Program-made: the position numbers and the translations under genes
In this document: positions 44,560 through 56,660 of the stretch, piece by piece
How the letters are laid out: the number at the start of each line of letters is the position of its first letter
Position numbering within the stretch: position 1 is the first letter of the stretch
The notes under the pieces: generated by a model
The model's database searches: none
What the model was told of the DNA's origin: nothing
Seen by the model: the letters and a program-made list of their open reading frames with translations, nothing else
NCBI GenBank assembly: GCA_036936605.1
Contig: JAUPFV010000001.1
Span: forward strand, 154,971,187 to 155,035,186
Direction: 5' to 3'
Length of the DNA stretch: 64,000 nt
DNA from: Limnanthes douglasii subsp. nivea
Lineage: Eukaryota > Streptophyta > Magnoliopsida > Brassicales > Limnanthaceae

Positions 44560-47500
44560 GAAAAATAAAAATTGAAAAAAAAACATTTTTGAAGATATTT
44601 TGAGCTTTACTAAAATACTATCTGTTCATGCACCTCGCCACCGGGATAAATGGAGGAGGCACCTCCTCCGCACCACACCAACATATTACATATCATACAA
44701 TCTGCATCAAATCCTCTCCAGGAGCCTCAATTCGTCAATCAACTACGGTATTACCAATCTCTTGAACGCAACAAACTTCTCATCTCTGTCTAGATTCAAT
44801 CTCTGTTTACAAATCGATATTATCCAATCTAGTCCTAACTCAGATTTGGCTATTTCATATCCTAGCCACTCTCATATTCAACAGCTCACTTCATACACCA
44901 ACAAGAAACATATCCTATAACACAAGCAACATAACTTTTACCATGTGAGATCTTATGCAGAAGTCACTAACTCAAAATTCACTAACTACAGATCAATAAA
45001 TCCAATCATACTTTAAAAAGATGAACATCCAGCAATAAAATTCTCCTCACAAAATAAAGAAAAAAATATATCCAGCTCTAAACATACACTAGTAGGGACA
45101 TGGTAGACCCATATGAAAATCATCTAAAACTTCATTCTCACATTTAGATTTATAATATAATTCAATCTTAGATTATAGGACTTCTAGACATATATTGATT
45201 GAGTTCAAAAAATAGGAAGACTACTTAAAGATCTAGAAAAGAACAATTTGGTTACTAGATTAGTGACGTATGAGACTACTTCAATGAAACCCTTGTTTTT
45301 ATCCTAGAATAGAATCTCTCGTCACACCCAGTTTGGATCTCTCTCCCTAACTTACCCAAATTCAATTGCTAAAGTCTTTCGAGATCTCCCAAAAACCTAG
45401 GTTCCACCCAAAAACAAAGCTAGATATAATTCCTACAAAATCTAGCTTGAGTTAGATGTTTCAAAATCATTAATTTGTTAAATAAAGTGATATGTCATTC
45501 TATTATAAAGAATACCATCCTTGCAAGAAAACCACACAAATTACAGACCGTAACACTAGGACTAGCAAACTAAATCAAGATCAATTACAGACAAACAAAT
45601 CAGACTCTCTTACTCCGCTAGTGAAAAACTAGGTCCCAAAATCAAATCCATTATTATTAAAAAACCAAACACAAAAGACCAACAAACATGAACTACCATA
45701 AACCAACTTCATATTAAAAGTTACAATCGAAAAAAATAAAATTGTGACTACAAAGAAAGTTATAAAATGAGATGAAATAATACAGGAACTTATCTCCATT
45801 AACTCAGCAATCCAAAACCCATTATCTGATGGCTCCGATAATTCTGAAATAGACCAGTCCTCTCCCCAGAAGAAATTAATTGGCAACCTACTATCTTCTC
45901 TTGGAAACATAAATCACTGCCAAACATTTAGAGAGGTCATTAAAAATTAAAGAAAAAATATTACAATTTATTGGCTCAATATACAAAGCACAATAAACTA
46001 ATAAAATCTAAAGGGTCCTCAAGACCCTCTCAAAGTCATTATTAATAACACTCACAATCTTTAATCGGAATGTCCGGGGAGTCAAAACTCTAAAAATTTG
46101 AAAAAAGATTAAAAAATATAACTTCATTACAATATAGTAACCAAAAATCTCTATAAAAAAAGCTTCAAACACCACCAGAAAGATTGGATTTCAGTTCAAT
46201 CAAGCCAATTTAAACAACACGATCTGGATCTTTTGGAAAGATGACTTTAAAGTATAAATTTACAAAAAAAATATAAACACTTCATACACTTAAATGTTAG
46301 ACATTCCATATTAGACAAGACCGTTTTAGTGACCATTATGCTAAAAAAATCTAAAGCACTGATTTTTGGTATGGTTTAAGGGAAATAAACAATTGTATAA
46401 AGCTTTGGGTTCTAATGAGAAACTTCAATGCAATTACAAATTCTCAAGAACAACTCTCTTGTTAAACCTTATGCACGAGAAGTATGAAAGATTTCAACAA
46501 TGGCATACGTGATTGCTCTTTAATTTATGTTGGATTAACAGGCTCTCATTTTACTACGGTCAAACAACTATAAATAGAAGATATTGGATAGTGAATTGTA
46601 CAACACATTCTAGCATAGTTATTTTGAAACTACTAAAGTTAACGATTTTCTAGAATACACGGATTACACGTCACATTTTCTAAATGTCGTTGAACAAAGT
46701 TGGAAACAAGAATTGTATGGATCTTCCTTATTTATCTTTTCGAATAAACTTAAGAGACTAAAACACATATTAAAAGAATAGAATCGGAACACATTTGGGA
46801 ACATATTTGACTCACTAGTTAAAGATGGGGAAGAATTAAAGTTTATAGAACAATACCTATAGGAAAGTGGAAATATAGAAGATAAAATGAACCTAACACA
46901 AACTAAAGCAAAATATCTACAATTGTAAGCTAGAGAAGAAATTTACTAAGAATAAAAAAAGTGCAGTGGCCTGGATGAAAAATAGGGACATAAACTCTAA
47001 ATTATTTCATAACTATGTTAAAAATAGAAGGAAAAGAAATAAATTCCATGGTATATTAGATGGAGATCAATGGATAACAGATCAAAATGCAATGGGATCA
47101 TTAGTATAAAATCATTATAAATCTATTTTAAATGCTCAACCTCATCTATTGGAAGTAGATAACCTTCAGGAAATCATTCCTAAACTGGTATCTGACCAAG
47201 ATAATATCAAAATGTTAACTATTCAATGAGAGAATGAAATCCTATGCTCTATGAACAGTTTGAACTCCAATAGCGTGGTTGGAGTAGATGGATTTAACTC
47301 AAAATTCTATTTATCTTGTTGGTCTATCATTAACAAAGACTTTTGTGATGATGTAGTCTTCCTTTTCAAGACTCACAATCTCCTGGATGAGTCTATACTA
47401 TATCAACTTTCTTAATCCCAAAAGTTGAATCATCTAAAACCTCGACAAGATTCAAATATATCAATCTATGCATTATCTTCAATAGAATTCTATCAAAGAT

Positions 47501-48140
47501 AATCAATGTAAGATTAGATAATCTTCAACCTAAATTTAATTCTAAATAATATGGAGCTTTTGTTAAAGGTAGAAATATTTAAGATAATATTTAACTAACA
47601 GATGAACTTGCCACGAGATCAATTGAAAAGTTAGAGGTGTAAGCATTATGGTAAAAATGACATGGCTACTGTATTTGATAAAATTTATTTTATACTCATC
47701 GATCAAATCTTGGAGGCATTTGGATTTGAAAAAAGATAGATAAGTTGGCTTATAAGATAATGAGACCATGTATCACATAGTCCCTTATAAGATGGCTTAA
47801 AAAGGTTTTTGAAAATAATAGTGGACTACATTATAAAATAGGAAGTAATATAAACATACCTTGCATAACATATGCTGATAAATTTCTCATATTTAGTGGT
47901 TCTTCAAATAACCTCAGCAAAATATGCAACTTCCTGAAATAATATTAAGCTTCCTCAGGTCAAATCATAAAAAAATGAGAAATCAATCATTATTACTGCC
48001 ATAAAAAATAACTCAACCAAGATGCAATACATTCACTAGACTTATTGGTTCTAGACATATAAAACTACCTTTTATATACCGTGGGATCCCAATTCACTCA
48101 AATAATAAAATCCACATATATGATCATTTTGTAACAAGTT
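44560..48140 (+). mobile_element. LINE2, 5' segment (decayed L1-type LINE)
   Basis: Traces of ORF1 start near 44950 with a VRSYAEVTNSKF block like the RSYSDVVRKK of LINE1. ORF2 starts near 46060 with a NVRGVKTLK block. Endonuclease blocks at 46370-46600 (VLMRNFNAITN, GLTGSHF) and an inter-domain region at 46940-47150 (REEIY, KNRDINSKLFHNYVKNRR) lead into RT at 47200-47960. Stops and shifts occur every few dozen codons. The gypsy element interrupts it at 48141. Its boundary with MULE2 is close to 44545. The 5' limit is uncertain. Confidence 0.75.
46360..48130 (+). pseudogene. LINE2 ORF2: endonuclease and RT relic
   Basis: Block order follows LINE1 ORF2: an Asn-Phe-Asn-Ala-Ile endonuclease block, the linker AVAWMKNRDINSKLFHNYVK (a segment LINE1 lacks), DGDQWITDQ, an Asn-Ser-Val-Val-Gly-Val-Asp-Gly-Phe RT start, and TVFDKIYF at the LDMSKAFD position, where the catalytic Asp is retained. 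The FADD box region near 47870 reads TYADKFLIF, with the second Asp changed to Lys. Confidence 0.7.
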
Positions 48141-48508
48141 TGATATGGTCGGATAATTTTGGAAGTTCCATTCTGCCTAATCCAAAAGGGTAATTCAGGC
48201 ATCTTCTACATTAAAAAATTTACGAATAGTAAATCTAAATGGATCATGACTCAGTTGTACGCTGACCCATTTTTGTTTTGGACTTTAAAGCCTGACCTGA
48301 ATCCAAAGTCCGACCCGGCAGCCCTTGGGTCATAAAACAAGTATAAATACCACAACCAACCTCGTTTAATAGGTTGTACTTTTTATAGATAAATTAATAG
48401 TTACTATCCACCTCTTTTATCTCTCTACACTCTAGTCTTAAAATTAATTTCCTATTAAACAAAAGTCTTTTCCCAAAAATACCCTTTGATTAGAAGTAAT
48501 TCTCACCA
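48141..48508 (+). repeat. Gypsy 5' LTR
   Basis: Starts TGATATGGTCGGATAA and ends TTCTCACCA. About 88-90% identical by eye to 57099-57467. A GTATAAATACC box near 48339-48350 is the likely promoter. Confidence 0.9.
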
Positions 48509-48579
48509 AAATGACGACTACAGTGCGAGGCGACGGTGCCTGAATTTCAGATTCAAAACTAGTGAATAAAGCAGTTCTG

Positions 48580-49944
48580 ATGGATCCTAATGTACAAGAA
48601 ATTCCACCTCTAGAGGTTGAAGGTGTGAGAGATAATAATGAACACACTACTGTATCTCGTGTTAATCACAATGGTGATGAAAAATAATCCATACGGGATG
48701 AATGTGATCAGTTAAGGGCTGAAATTGAGGCTTTAAGGGCTCATAAACAAGCTGAAAACTGAATAAAAAAGAAGTCTGGTGCATCCGCACTCCATCCTAT
48801 TAATAATCCTGGTGAAAATGAGCAGTCCATAAAGACTCATGTCAGCTCTAAGAAAATACATCGGTCTAAACGAGTTGTAAGGACGACATCAGAGTCTTCT
48901 AATAGTCCATCCAATGATGCAGACCTTGAAGAATCATTCTCATCTAGAAGTGATGAAGGCCGTATAAAGAAAAAGTTAAGACTATCGAAGAAAAATTCAA
49001 GAAAATGGGATAGACATGGCAGAATTAAAAACTATCAAGGAAAAATAAAAGGTTTAGCCGATCACCACATTGACCATTTGTTGATAAATTCATTTTCCTT
49101 TCAATCCGAACTAGGTATTTTTGCTACTCCTAATGAAGATACTGTATTTAACAGTAGCTAAAATTCGAGACAATCACCCTTGTCTTTGAAAATCCTCTCC
49201 GGACATCTTCCCAAGCGATTTGACAGTTCCAAGATGAAGAATTATGATAGAAGCAAAGATCCGGACAATCATCTCAAGAAATTTTAAAAATTTATAATGA
49301 AATTTGATAATGATGACAAGCTGTTATGTCAATATTTCTCACAAGCCTTTAAAGGAAGTGCCTTTAAGTGGTAGAATAGTTTCCTTCATGGGTCTACAAA
49401 GAATTTTGACATATTTTGGGTAGCATTCCGGAGGAAATTTGTTGGAAGCAATGATCTTAAAGAGAATGGTGATACGGCTATTCATTGTTCCCAAGAGCCA
49501 GAAAAAACTTTGAATGAATATATTAGTAGGTTTGTGAATACGAAGAATGGGCTAGTTGATTATTTTGAACAAGTAACCGTTGCCTCTTTAAGACAAGGCT
49601 TGAATCCGGGTAATTTGGTCGACTCAGTAACCCAAAAAGAAACAATAACTTTTTTGGGGCTGTTAAATCAATTTGGAAAACAGAATACTGTTGAAGAAAC
49701 TAAGAAATCTAGAATGCCTCGTCAGAACAGATCCACCACTACAGTGCCAATTCCACCAGCAATAACTCAATCGAATTACAAATCAAAGGAAACCGGACAT
49801 GAATCACATCGGCCTAAGCGGAATCAGTCCAATCCACAAGTTAGAAGTAAAAGGAGTCCATGGTTTCAGCCTGAATGGTTTGCTGAATTAGGGGAGAGTG
49901 TACCGACAATTTATGACAAGACAAAAAATGATGTGCACTTTTGA
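48580..49944 (+). pseudogene. Gypsy gag relic
   Basis: One frame with several stops (near 48685, 48760, 49158, 49285 and 49372) starting at an ATG at 48580. The middle part, about 49190-49650, fits a Retrotrans_gag capsid: a KNYDRSKDPDNHLKKF block, FSQAFKGSAFKW, ETLNEYISRF-like (EKTLNEYISRF) and VASLRQGLNPG. The C-terminal part is basic. The last third (49510-49944) is open. Confidence 0.8.
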
Positions 49945-50559
49945 AAGCCAGCCCCTTTGTAGTCCCCTAGAGAAACCTGGAGTACTTGTTTCTAAAAGTA
50001 TCATAATGATGTGGGTCATACCACGCGTGATTGTATAACATTGAAGTAAGAGGTGCAAAATCTCATTGAGAGAAGAAAATTAGGCGCTTTTGTTAAAAAA
50101 CAAGGGGGCAACAGACCGTATAATACACAATCCAATGTCAATGCTCCCCGAATGAGTTCTTCAACAGTCCCAGGAACATCCAGACAGGATTATTCCATGA
50201 TGATTGTTTAAATATTTTGTGTGGACTCTAAATACCTTGATCCTGACCCAGGTCGAAAACAAGTTGAGGTGATAGTGGATAAATCTGCTACAGTTTCCGA
50301 TCTGGTGAATTTTTTTTATTCATTAACCATATTTGGGGGAGACAACATGACATCGCTCTCAAGTTGTTCAAGAAAAAATCATGTCAACAGCTTGACTACT
50401 CAGTTGAAAGGTCCACATATGTGTACTAAACCCCAACTCATTATATAGTCTTTGATGAAGAAGACTTAAGAGATATTACTAGGCCACATGAAGATGTTGT
50501 GGTGATATGGGCATCAATTGGGGGTAATGACATACGTCGAATCTTGATTAACACTAGTA

Positions 50560-50870
50560 ATTTGGCACACGTGTGATTTCTGAATACTTATAGGCAGATG
50601 AAAAATCCTTCGGTTATTCAACGATCAATCAAAATTATAGTGGGGTTTACGGGGAGTTCGGCAGATGTCATTGGTGAGTTTGAAGAGGAAGTATTGTTGG
50701 GTAAAAGACCTTTTAAAAAGACGGTAAATGTATTATTTGTTGTGGTTGATTTCCCAACATCCTACAATGCTATATTAGGAAGATCTTGGCTTTCTAGGAT
50801 GCAGGTTGTGGCCTCTAATGTCCATCAATGTTTAAAATATGTTATGGGTGCACAAGTGGGTGTTGTCTGA
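50560..50870 (+). pseudogene. Gypsy protease/linker relic
   Basis: Frame 50598-50870 contains VVVDFPTSYNAILGRSWLSR, the conserved block following the aspartic protease. The protease active site itself is poorly kept upstream (near 50530 a LINTSN-like trace). Confidence 0.75.
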
Positions 50871-51239
50871 TACGGGTCAGAAAGTGGCTAGAGAATTCTA
50901 TGTAACAGCTTTTTCCTCAAAGTCATTGGAGGCAGTCAATGCTAACAAGTAATAGCAACTACTGTAGGCTTCCACCGATGAGAATGAAATAGATGATCCA
51001 AGGGAGGCTCCTAGTGTTATAATAACCATAGAAGAAGTTGAAATCCATTACCTAGCAGAAGGAAAAAGTGTTAGGATTGGTACTAAGTTACCATTGAGTT
51101 TGCAACAAAAGTTATTATCTTTCTTGTCTAATAATATACATGTGTTTGCATGGTGAAATGATGATGTAACTGGGGTACCAGCTAAAGTGATCTGCCACAA
51201 ATTATCAGTCTGATCCGATGATGGACTGGTAGTACAAAA

Positions 51240-51717
51240 AAGAATTACCTTTTCCAAAGAAAAAGTCGTTGTGATAGTACAAGATGTTGATTGGTTAACC
51301 AAGATGGGCCATATTAAAGAATCTCAATACATTTTTGTGGATAACTAACCCCGTTTTAGTCAAGAAAAAGAATGGAAAATGGTGCATGTGTATTGACTTC
51401 ACTGATCTTAACAGAGCATGTCTTAAATATCCTTTTCCAGTAACTCGAATAGATCAGTTGGTGGATTCTGCATCGGGCAACAAGTTGTTATCCTTTATGG
51501 ATGAATTTTTGGGGTATAATCAGATACAGGTAGATCTGAATGACCAGGATCATACTACCTTTATTACTGACAAAGGGCTTCATTACTATAAAGTGATGCC
51601 ATTTGGGTTGAAAAAGGCTGGAGCTACTTATCAGAGTTATGTAAATAAAACGTTTGCTATCCAGATTAGTAGGAATATGGAAGTATATATAGATGATATG
51701 ATGGTGAAAATCCCTGA
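51240..51717 (+). pseudogene. Gypsy reverse transcriptase, 5' part
   Basis: Blocks: WITNPVLVKKKNGKWCMCID, DLNRACLKYPFP, TRIDQLVDSASG, LLSFMDEFLGYNQI, PFGLKKAGATYQ and the catalytic box VYIDDMMVK. It is open from 51335 to the hAT insertion, which follows four codons after the catalytic box. Upstream codons (51000-51330) contain stops. Confidence 0.88.
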
Positions 51718-52615
51718 TAGGGATGGCAATTTAAACCGAAACCGTGGGTACCCGAACCGAACCGAACCGACGGGGATGGCAATTCGGTTTTGAATATTAA
51801 ACCACGGGTAACTGCCCCAAACCCGCCCCGTAAAAATACCTTCCATCTCTGTATATATAAATATTATTTACTGATTTTATTTTTAGCCCGTTATAAAGAC
51901 TAAATATTCAACTTTAATAATATTATTATTAATTATAGCCCGTTATAAATATTATTTATTACCGTCTCTAATCTCTATGTAATCTAGCCCAATAATATTC
52001 CAAACCCTAAAAGAAAAAAAACCTTTCAATATCTAATCTGTCTCATTTTCACTATCACTTCTCTCGTTTTTATCTCCTCACATAGAACCATCACTATTGT
52101 ACCGACCGCCACGATTTGTTGCTCCGTTCTTTGGTTTTTTGTTGCTCCGTTCTTTGGTTTTCAGTTGTCACTCGCTTCCTTCCTAATATTCAGGTTTCTT
52201 TCTTTATTTCGATGATTTTTTTTTCTTTTTTTTTCTATGTTTTTTAGACTAATCGGTTCTTTTTATTTTTTCTCTCTAAAAATCGTTCATGTTATCTAAA
52301 AAATGATTTTACAATAACTTATTTCTCTTTGTCTAATTTATTTATATATATATATATATATAGTATATATAAACTGTTTATGCATAGATTTGATACTGAA
52401 TATGCATAGATTCGGTTCGGGTATCTACAACGGGTTTCTTCCGCGGGTAGTTCGCGGGTACCCGTGTGGGTAACCCGAACCCACGGATTCGGATTTGGTA
52501 TGAAAAAAAAAATACCCGTCGGATTTCGGGGCGGGTTCGGGTATCAGTTATTTACTGCGGGGCGGGTTGTGGATATATAGGTACCCGCCCCCGATCCGCC
52601 CCGTTGCCATCCCTA
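51718..52615. mobile_element. Non-autonomous hAT element (898 bp) inside gypsy RT
   Basis: Perfect 8-bp duplications ATCCCTGA (51710-51717 and 52616-52623). Terminal inverted repeats TAGGGATGGCAA / TTGCCATCCCTA match over 12 bp. The subterminal regions are rich in GGGTACCCG/GGGCGGGTTCGGG blocks and the centre is AT-rich with a (TA)n tract near 52341. No transposase. Removing it and one duplication joins the two RT parts in frame at the sequence level. It shares termini with the MITE at 18166-18595. Confidence 0.95.
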
Positions 52616-52623
52616 ATCCCTGA

Positions 52624-53090
52624 GGAGGAAGAACACATATCCGATCTTCAAGAAATTGTTTCTAATTTAGAACCCATCAACCTGAATTTAAACTCAGAGA
52701 AATGTATTTTTGGGGTCCGGTCTTGCAAGTTTCTAGGATATGTCATAAGTGAAAAAGAGATACCGGTGATCCGGATCAATTAAATACTCTATTGGCTATG
52801 GATCCTCCTCGAAGTAATAAAGAAGTCCACAGACTAACCGGGCGGTTGACTGAATTGAATATGTTTTTTTCAAGATCATCAGACAAGTGTGCTTAATTGT
52901 TTTATGTTTTGAGGAATGCTAAAGACTTTAATTGGTCTCTTCAGTGTGCTCAAGCATTTCTTGAAATTAAAAAACATTTTTCTTCATCCAAGACATTGTT
53001 CAAACCTATCCAAAGGGAGAAACTTTATATGTACTTAGTTGTATCAGAGTACGTCGTGAGTGTTGCAATGGTAAGGGAAGTGGATAATTA
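52624..53090 (+). pseudogene. Gypsy reverse transcriptase 3' part and RNase H start
   Basis: After the hAT element the RT continues: HISDLQEIVSNLEPINLNLN, EKCIFGVRSCKFLGYVIS, then, with a frame change, a LTGRLTELN-like block near 52840 and FNWSLQCAQAFLEIKKHF (52930-52980), the usual RT/RNase H connection. A stop at about 52781 and a TAA near 52893 interrupt it. Confidence 0.85.
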
Positions 53091-53382
53091 ACCTTGTCCG
53101 GTGTATTACATAAGCAAGAGTTTGATGGAAGAAGAAAAAAGGTATTTAAAGTTAGAAAAATTAGCCTTGGTATTGGTAGTAGCAGCCAGGAAAATGAGGC
53201 CATACTTTCAAGTACATTCGACTACAGTTCGAACATCTTTTCCTGTAAAAAATGTTCTACAAAAAGCTGACATATCAGGTAGAATAACTAAATGGTCAGT
53301 TGAGTTTGGAGACTATGATATTGATTTTGCGTCTCGTACCGCGATCAAGGCTCAAGCTATATCTTATTTTTTTTTAGTTTAA
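53006..53382 (+). pseudogene. Gypsy RNase H relic
   Basis: Blocks: YLVVSEYVVSVAMVRE, VYYISKSLMEEEKRYLKLEK, LALVLVVAARKMRPYFQVHS and ITKWSVEFGDYDIDF, which end the first RNase H of Tat-like gypsy elements. A TAA at about 53089 breaks the frame. Confidence 0.82.
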
Positions 53383-53419
53383 TTTCATACTAAAAGGCCT
53401 TACGAACAAATACAGGAAC

Positions 53420-53801
53420 ACAAGTCTAAGAAAGAGTGGCTAATCCGAACCGACGGTGGGTCTGGTACGATGGGATGAGGGCTGGAATTTGTTTAACTTC
53501 CCGTTATGGTGATACTATGTATCAGGCTGTATGTTTTGGTTTCAGAGCATCCAATAATGAATCAGAGTATAAAGTGGCCCTTGCTGGGTTAAGACTAGCT
53601 CAAATATGTGGAGCAAAGAGGGTCCGATTAGTAAGTTACTTCCAGTTACTTATTAATCAAGCTCAATGGGTATCTGAAACTGAAAAAGATCAGATAATAA
53701 AGTATCTGCAAGTACTAAGGGAAGTTTCCATAAGTTTTAAAAGCATCCGGTATGAACATGTCCACTATGGCATATTCTTTAGTTACCATATCCTATTCTA
53801 A
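53420..53801 (+). pseudogene. Second (archaeal-like) RNase H of the gypsy element
   Basis: Starts with an EWLIRTDGGSG-type block (first catalytic Asp), then, after a frame change, AGICLTSRYGD, FRASNNESEYKVALAGLRLA with the catalytic Glu, and a LVSYFQLLINQ block where the usual Asp-Ser is replaced. A dual RNase H of this type supports the Tat-like assignment. Confidence 0.75.
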
Positions 53802-53804
53802 AGA

Positions 53805-54139
53805 ATACCCATGAATTCTTATGCAAGAATGTTCTCCATAAGCCCAATTCAAGGGAAAGACGGTGAATCTGAAGAAAGTATGAATATATCTAGCGTACAA
53901 TCCAAATATTGGAGGTATGAATTACATCAATTTAATTCCGATGGAGTTTTAGCTTCAGACAAAGTCTTGGCTAAAAAGATCAAGTACAAGGCTCGTGGTT
54001 TCTTGGTGTTAAGAGAAATTATTTATAAAAATTCTTTCAGCTGAACTTTCCTACGTTGCTTAGGCTTTGAGGAATCCAAAGTGTTCTATCCGAATTACAT
54101 GATGGAGATGTATCAGTACATTGTTGATAGTGCATGGGT
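53805..54139 (+). pseudogene. Truncated gypsy integrase N-terminus
   Basis: Sequence WRYELHQFNSDGVLASDK, then IKYKARGFLVLREIIYK and a LLRCL-type block, corresponds to the start of the integrase zinc domain. It ends abruptly at 54139, where the inverted repeat begins. The His/Cys cluster and the catalytic core are missing from the element. Confidence 0.72.
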
Positions 54140-54390
54140 CAATACAAGACTGCCCAAGGGGATATCCTGACTAAGTATTCCAAACTGGAAACTACAACCT
54201 CTAATGAGATCAAGTCTTTGAAGGAACAACAAACCACCAATGCAAGCACTATCAGGACATTATCTGGAGAGGTGCTGATAGTGCTTGCATTGGTGGTTTG
54301 TTGTTCCTTCAAAGACTTGATCTCATTAGAGGTGGTAGTTTCCAGTTTAGAATACTTAGTCTGGATGTTCCCTTGGGCAGTCTTGGATTG
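54140..54390. repeat. 251-bp near-palindrome (115-bp arms, 21-nt loop)
   Basis: Left arm 54140-54254, right arm 54276-54390, roughly 90% complementary by eye. Both arms encode the same KTAQGxIxTKYSKLETTTSN coiled-coil segment, on plus in the left arm and on minus in the right arm. The right arm is the C-terminal part of the antisense ORF. The left arm is an inverted duplicate that replaces the rest of integrase. Confidence 0.9.
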
Positions 54391-56660
54391 ACGCAGTTCG
54401 ATGCTCAGTTCCTCTTTATCTTTATTTAAAGCCTCCTTTTTTTTGTTCAGACAAACGTGAATCCATCAAGTTTTGGTTGTTTGTGGTAAGATAAGTTATA
54501 TCCTTATCTTGATCCCTGACATGTCTTTCCATATCAAAAATTTGTCTGATATAGCCCAGGATTGTGTGGCCCAAAGTATCATGCTCACTTGATACTGCGA
54601 AATATTCTCCTTCATAGTTCACAACATTAGTCATGGTGGTCGTTTGGGAAAAGTTCGGTCAAATCCCTCATTGTCAAACTCACTAAAATATATATTACCT
54701 AAGTCATCTAGGTTAAGATAACCCTCAGTAGGATGCAGATCGACTATATGAAACGCCGGAGAGGGAGGATCAGTGTGTACTTCTTCTTGTGGAGGAATAT
54801 CAGATGGGAGAGTGGGAGGAACTTCTGTAGGTCAGAGTATTATCTATGACCCTATGGCACCTTTTTTTATTTTTTTCAGCCCTTTGGTCACTTCTCTCAT
54901 TATGCCTTTTATGGCCCTTTTATTTGAGTTGGAGTGATGGATATGATCCTGCAGCTTCCCCAACTGTTGCAACAACTATCTCTAATAAAACGGCGTCGAT
55001 TCCTTCAGGATTCTTCTAAGTAGCTGCTTTAGGAATCTGATGAGATGGGTCAACTTCAGCTTTCTTCTTCTTATTCTTATTCTTCATCTTGTCCAGATGG
55101 CTAGGAGCTTTATTTTGGGCTGGTAAGTAGAGTTTTCCATCCTTCGCCTCATTATTTTAAGGGTGACATCTGATGGATAGGTAGTGGTCAGTTGTTCCCA
55201 AGAAAGGTCTTTGCTTCCAGTGGTATTCCACAAGTGAGCCCTCAACATGTTTTCAGAAGTGAAACAATTGTGAAAGTCAAGCCCCCAATTCTCTGATACT
55301 CGTTGATTTAACTTGGAAAATGTAGCCTTTCCTGCCTCCAGATGATCTGAGAACATTTTTGAAAATACTGTAAAAAGACACAATAGTCAGTTCGGTATAT
55401 CAACATAAAGTCTAAATACTAATAAAAATTTGAATAACAGTTACTCGAACGCTTCCAGTATGTAGTCATTTAGCTTGGATTTTCTTTGTAGTTTATCTTT
55501 TTCCCATTCTCCCAAGCTCCACTTATGAAAAGAAACTGAGTCCTCCATGGTTTCTCAGCCTCCAACAGACCATTCACTACTTTATAGTCGTTTCCCATGT
55601 TGTAATGATAAAAAAGTATTTGGTGATTTCGACACAAACTAGCAACAGCAACAAACTGCTCCACATGTATTGAAATTTTTGATAATCTAGAAGCAATAAT
55701 GTTGGCTAGTAGAGTATACCAGACATTGGGGCTCAACTGGCTTGGGCAAAGTTTGATTAGATTAAAGTATCTGACTATTTCCGAGTCTAAGGGGAAACGA
55801 AGACCCCAGTTCAGCACCTCGGTGTAGACCACTATTTCATTAGCTTTACAATCCATGAGAGTTTCCGGAGTAATAGGAATCATCACCTTAATAGACTCCG
55901 GAAAGCCCCATTTTGTTCTTATCTAACCTAGTTTGGCAGTATGTGTATACACATAAGAAATGTTTTGAAGGGCCAATAAGTATTTCATATTAACCTTACG
56001 GAAATTGGGCCCGATTTTCCCTTACAGACACTCCGAAAGTGACTCATTATTTGGCTGTTCCACCTTTTCTCTACTTGACCGATCCGATGTTGTATTCCCA
56101 GTATGTCCGGATGTTTCCAATGGGTGTCTTCCCCGCTATCTTTCATATGTTATTCTATTATAGTGGGCTGTTGTTTGGCCAATTTAGCACCAATAGTTTC
56201 TTTGTCAATCTGAGTAGCCACGTTGAGGGAAAACGATACTGGAGGTTGAGCAGGAGGTTTTATTGCCCCTCAACTCATGTCTTTTGAAGTGGGAGGGGTA
56301 CTCTTAGCCTGGGAGAGTCAAGTGACTATTCAGGGTGTGTTGTTTTTAGTGTCTGATTCCATAGCAATGAACGATGAGGGTATCTTTACGATTGAAGTTT
56401 TCTTATCATTAGAGAAAGGCCTTATGAGTATTTAAACAGATGACTGAGAATCTAATGTGGGTAAAGTTGGGTGAAAGGAGTTTTTCGAATTACTAAGGTT
56501 CTGGATGAGGATGAACTCTTGTCCGGATCCGGTATTGTCTGGCTAGTTACTCCAACAAGAAGAGGCAATAATTTCAACAGTGGTTCTTGCTTCTTTTCTT
56601 GCTTTTTCCAACTGAGACAAATTTAACTAACCTTCTTTGATCAAAGCGGTTCTGGCTCTG
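54391..56660 (-). pseudogene. Antisense ORF of the gypsy element (putative gypsy-type transposon domain)
   Basis: Read right to left: a degraded Ser/Pro/Lys-rich N-terminus, a globular domain at 55470-55886 (blocks VVYTEVLNWGLRFPLDSEIV, PSQLSPNVWYTL, EKPWRTQFLFISG), then 55084-55383, then a coiled-coil C-terminus (54140-54634) with many Glu, Lys, Gln and Leu. The globular part has the pattern of the 'putative gypsy type transposon' family (Transposase_28): a Gly-Leu-Arg-Phe-Pro-Leu start, Gln-Leu-x-Pro-Asn-x-Trp and a final Trp-x-x-x-Phe-Phe-Phe-like block. Function unknown. Stops separate the blocks. Confidence 0.65.

Noticed and set aside
44600..44920. 106-codon plus-strand ORF
   Set aside because: It lies in the LINE2 5' region, has no recognisable motif and a composition like non-coding sequence. 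Treated as part of the LINE2 relic.
52466..52783. 105-codon ORF starting in GC-rich sequence
   Set aside because: It starts inside the hAT MITE and runs across its right junction into the gypsy RT, so it is chimeric by insertion.
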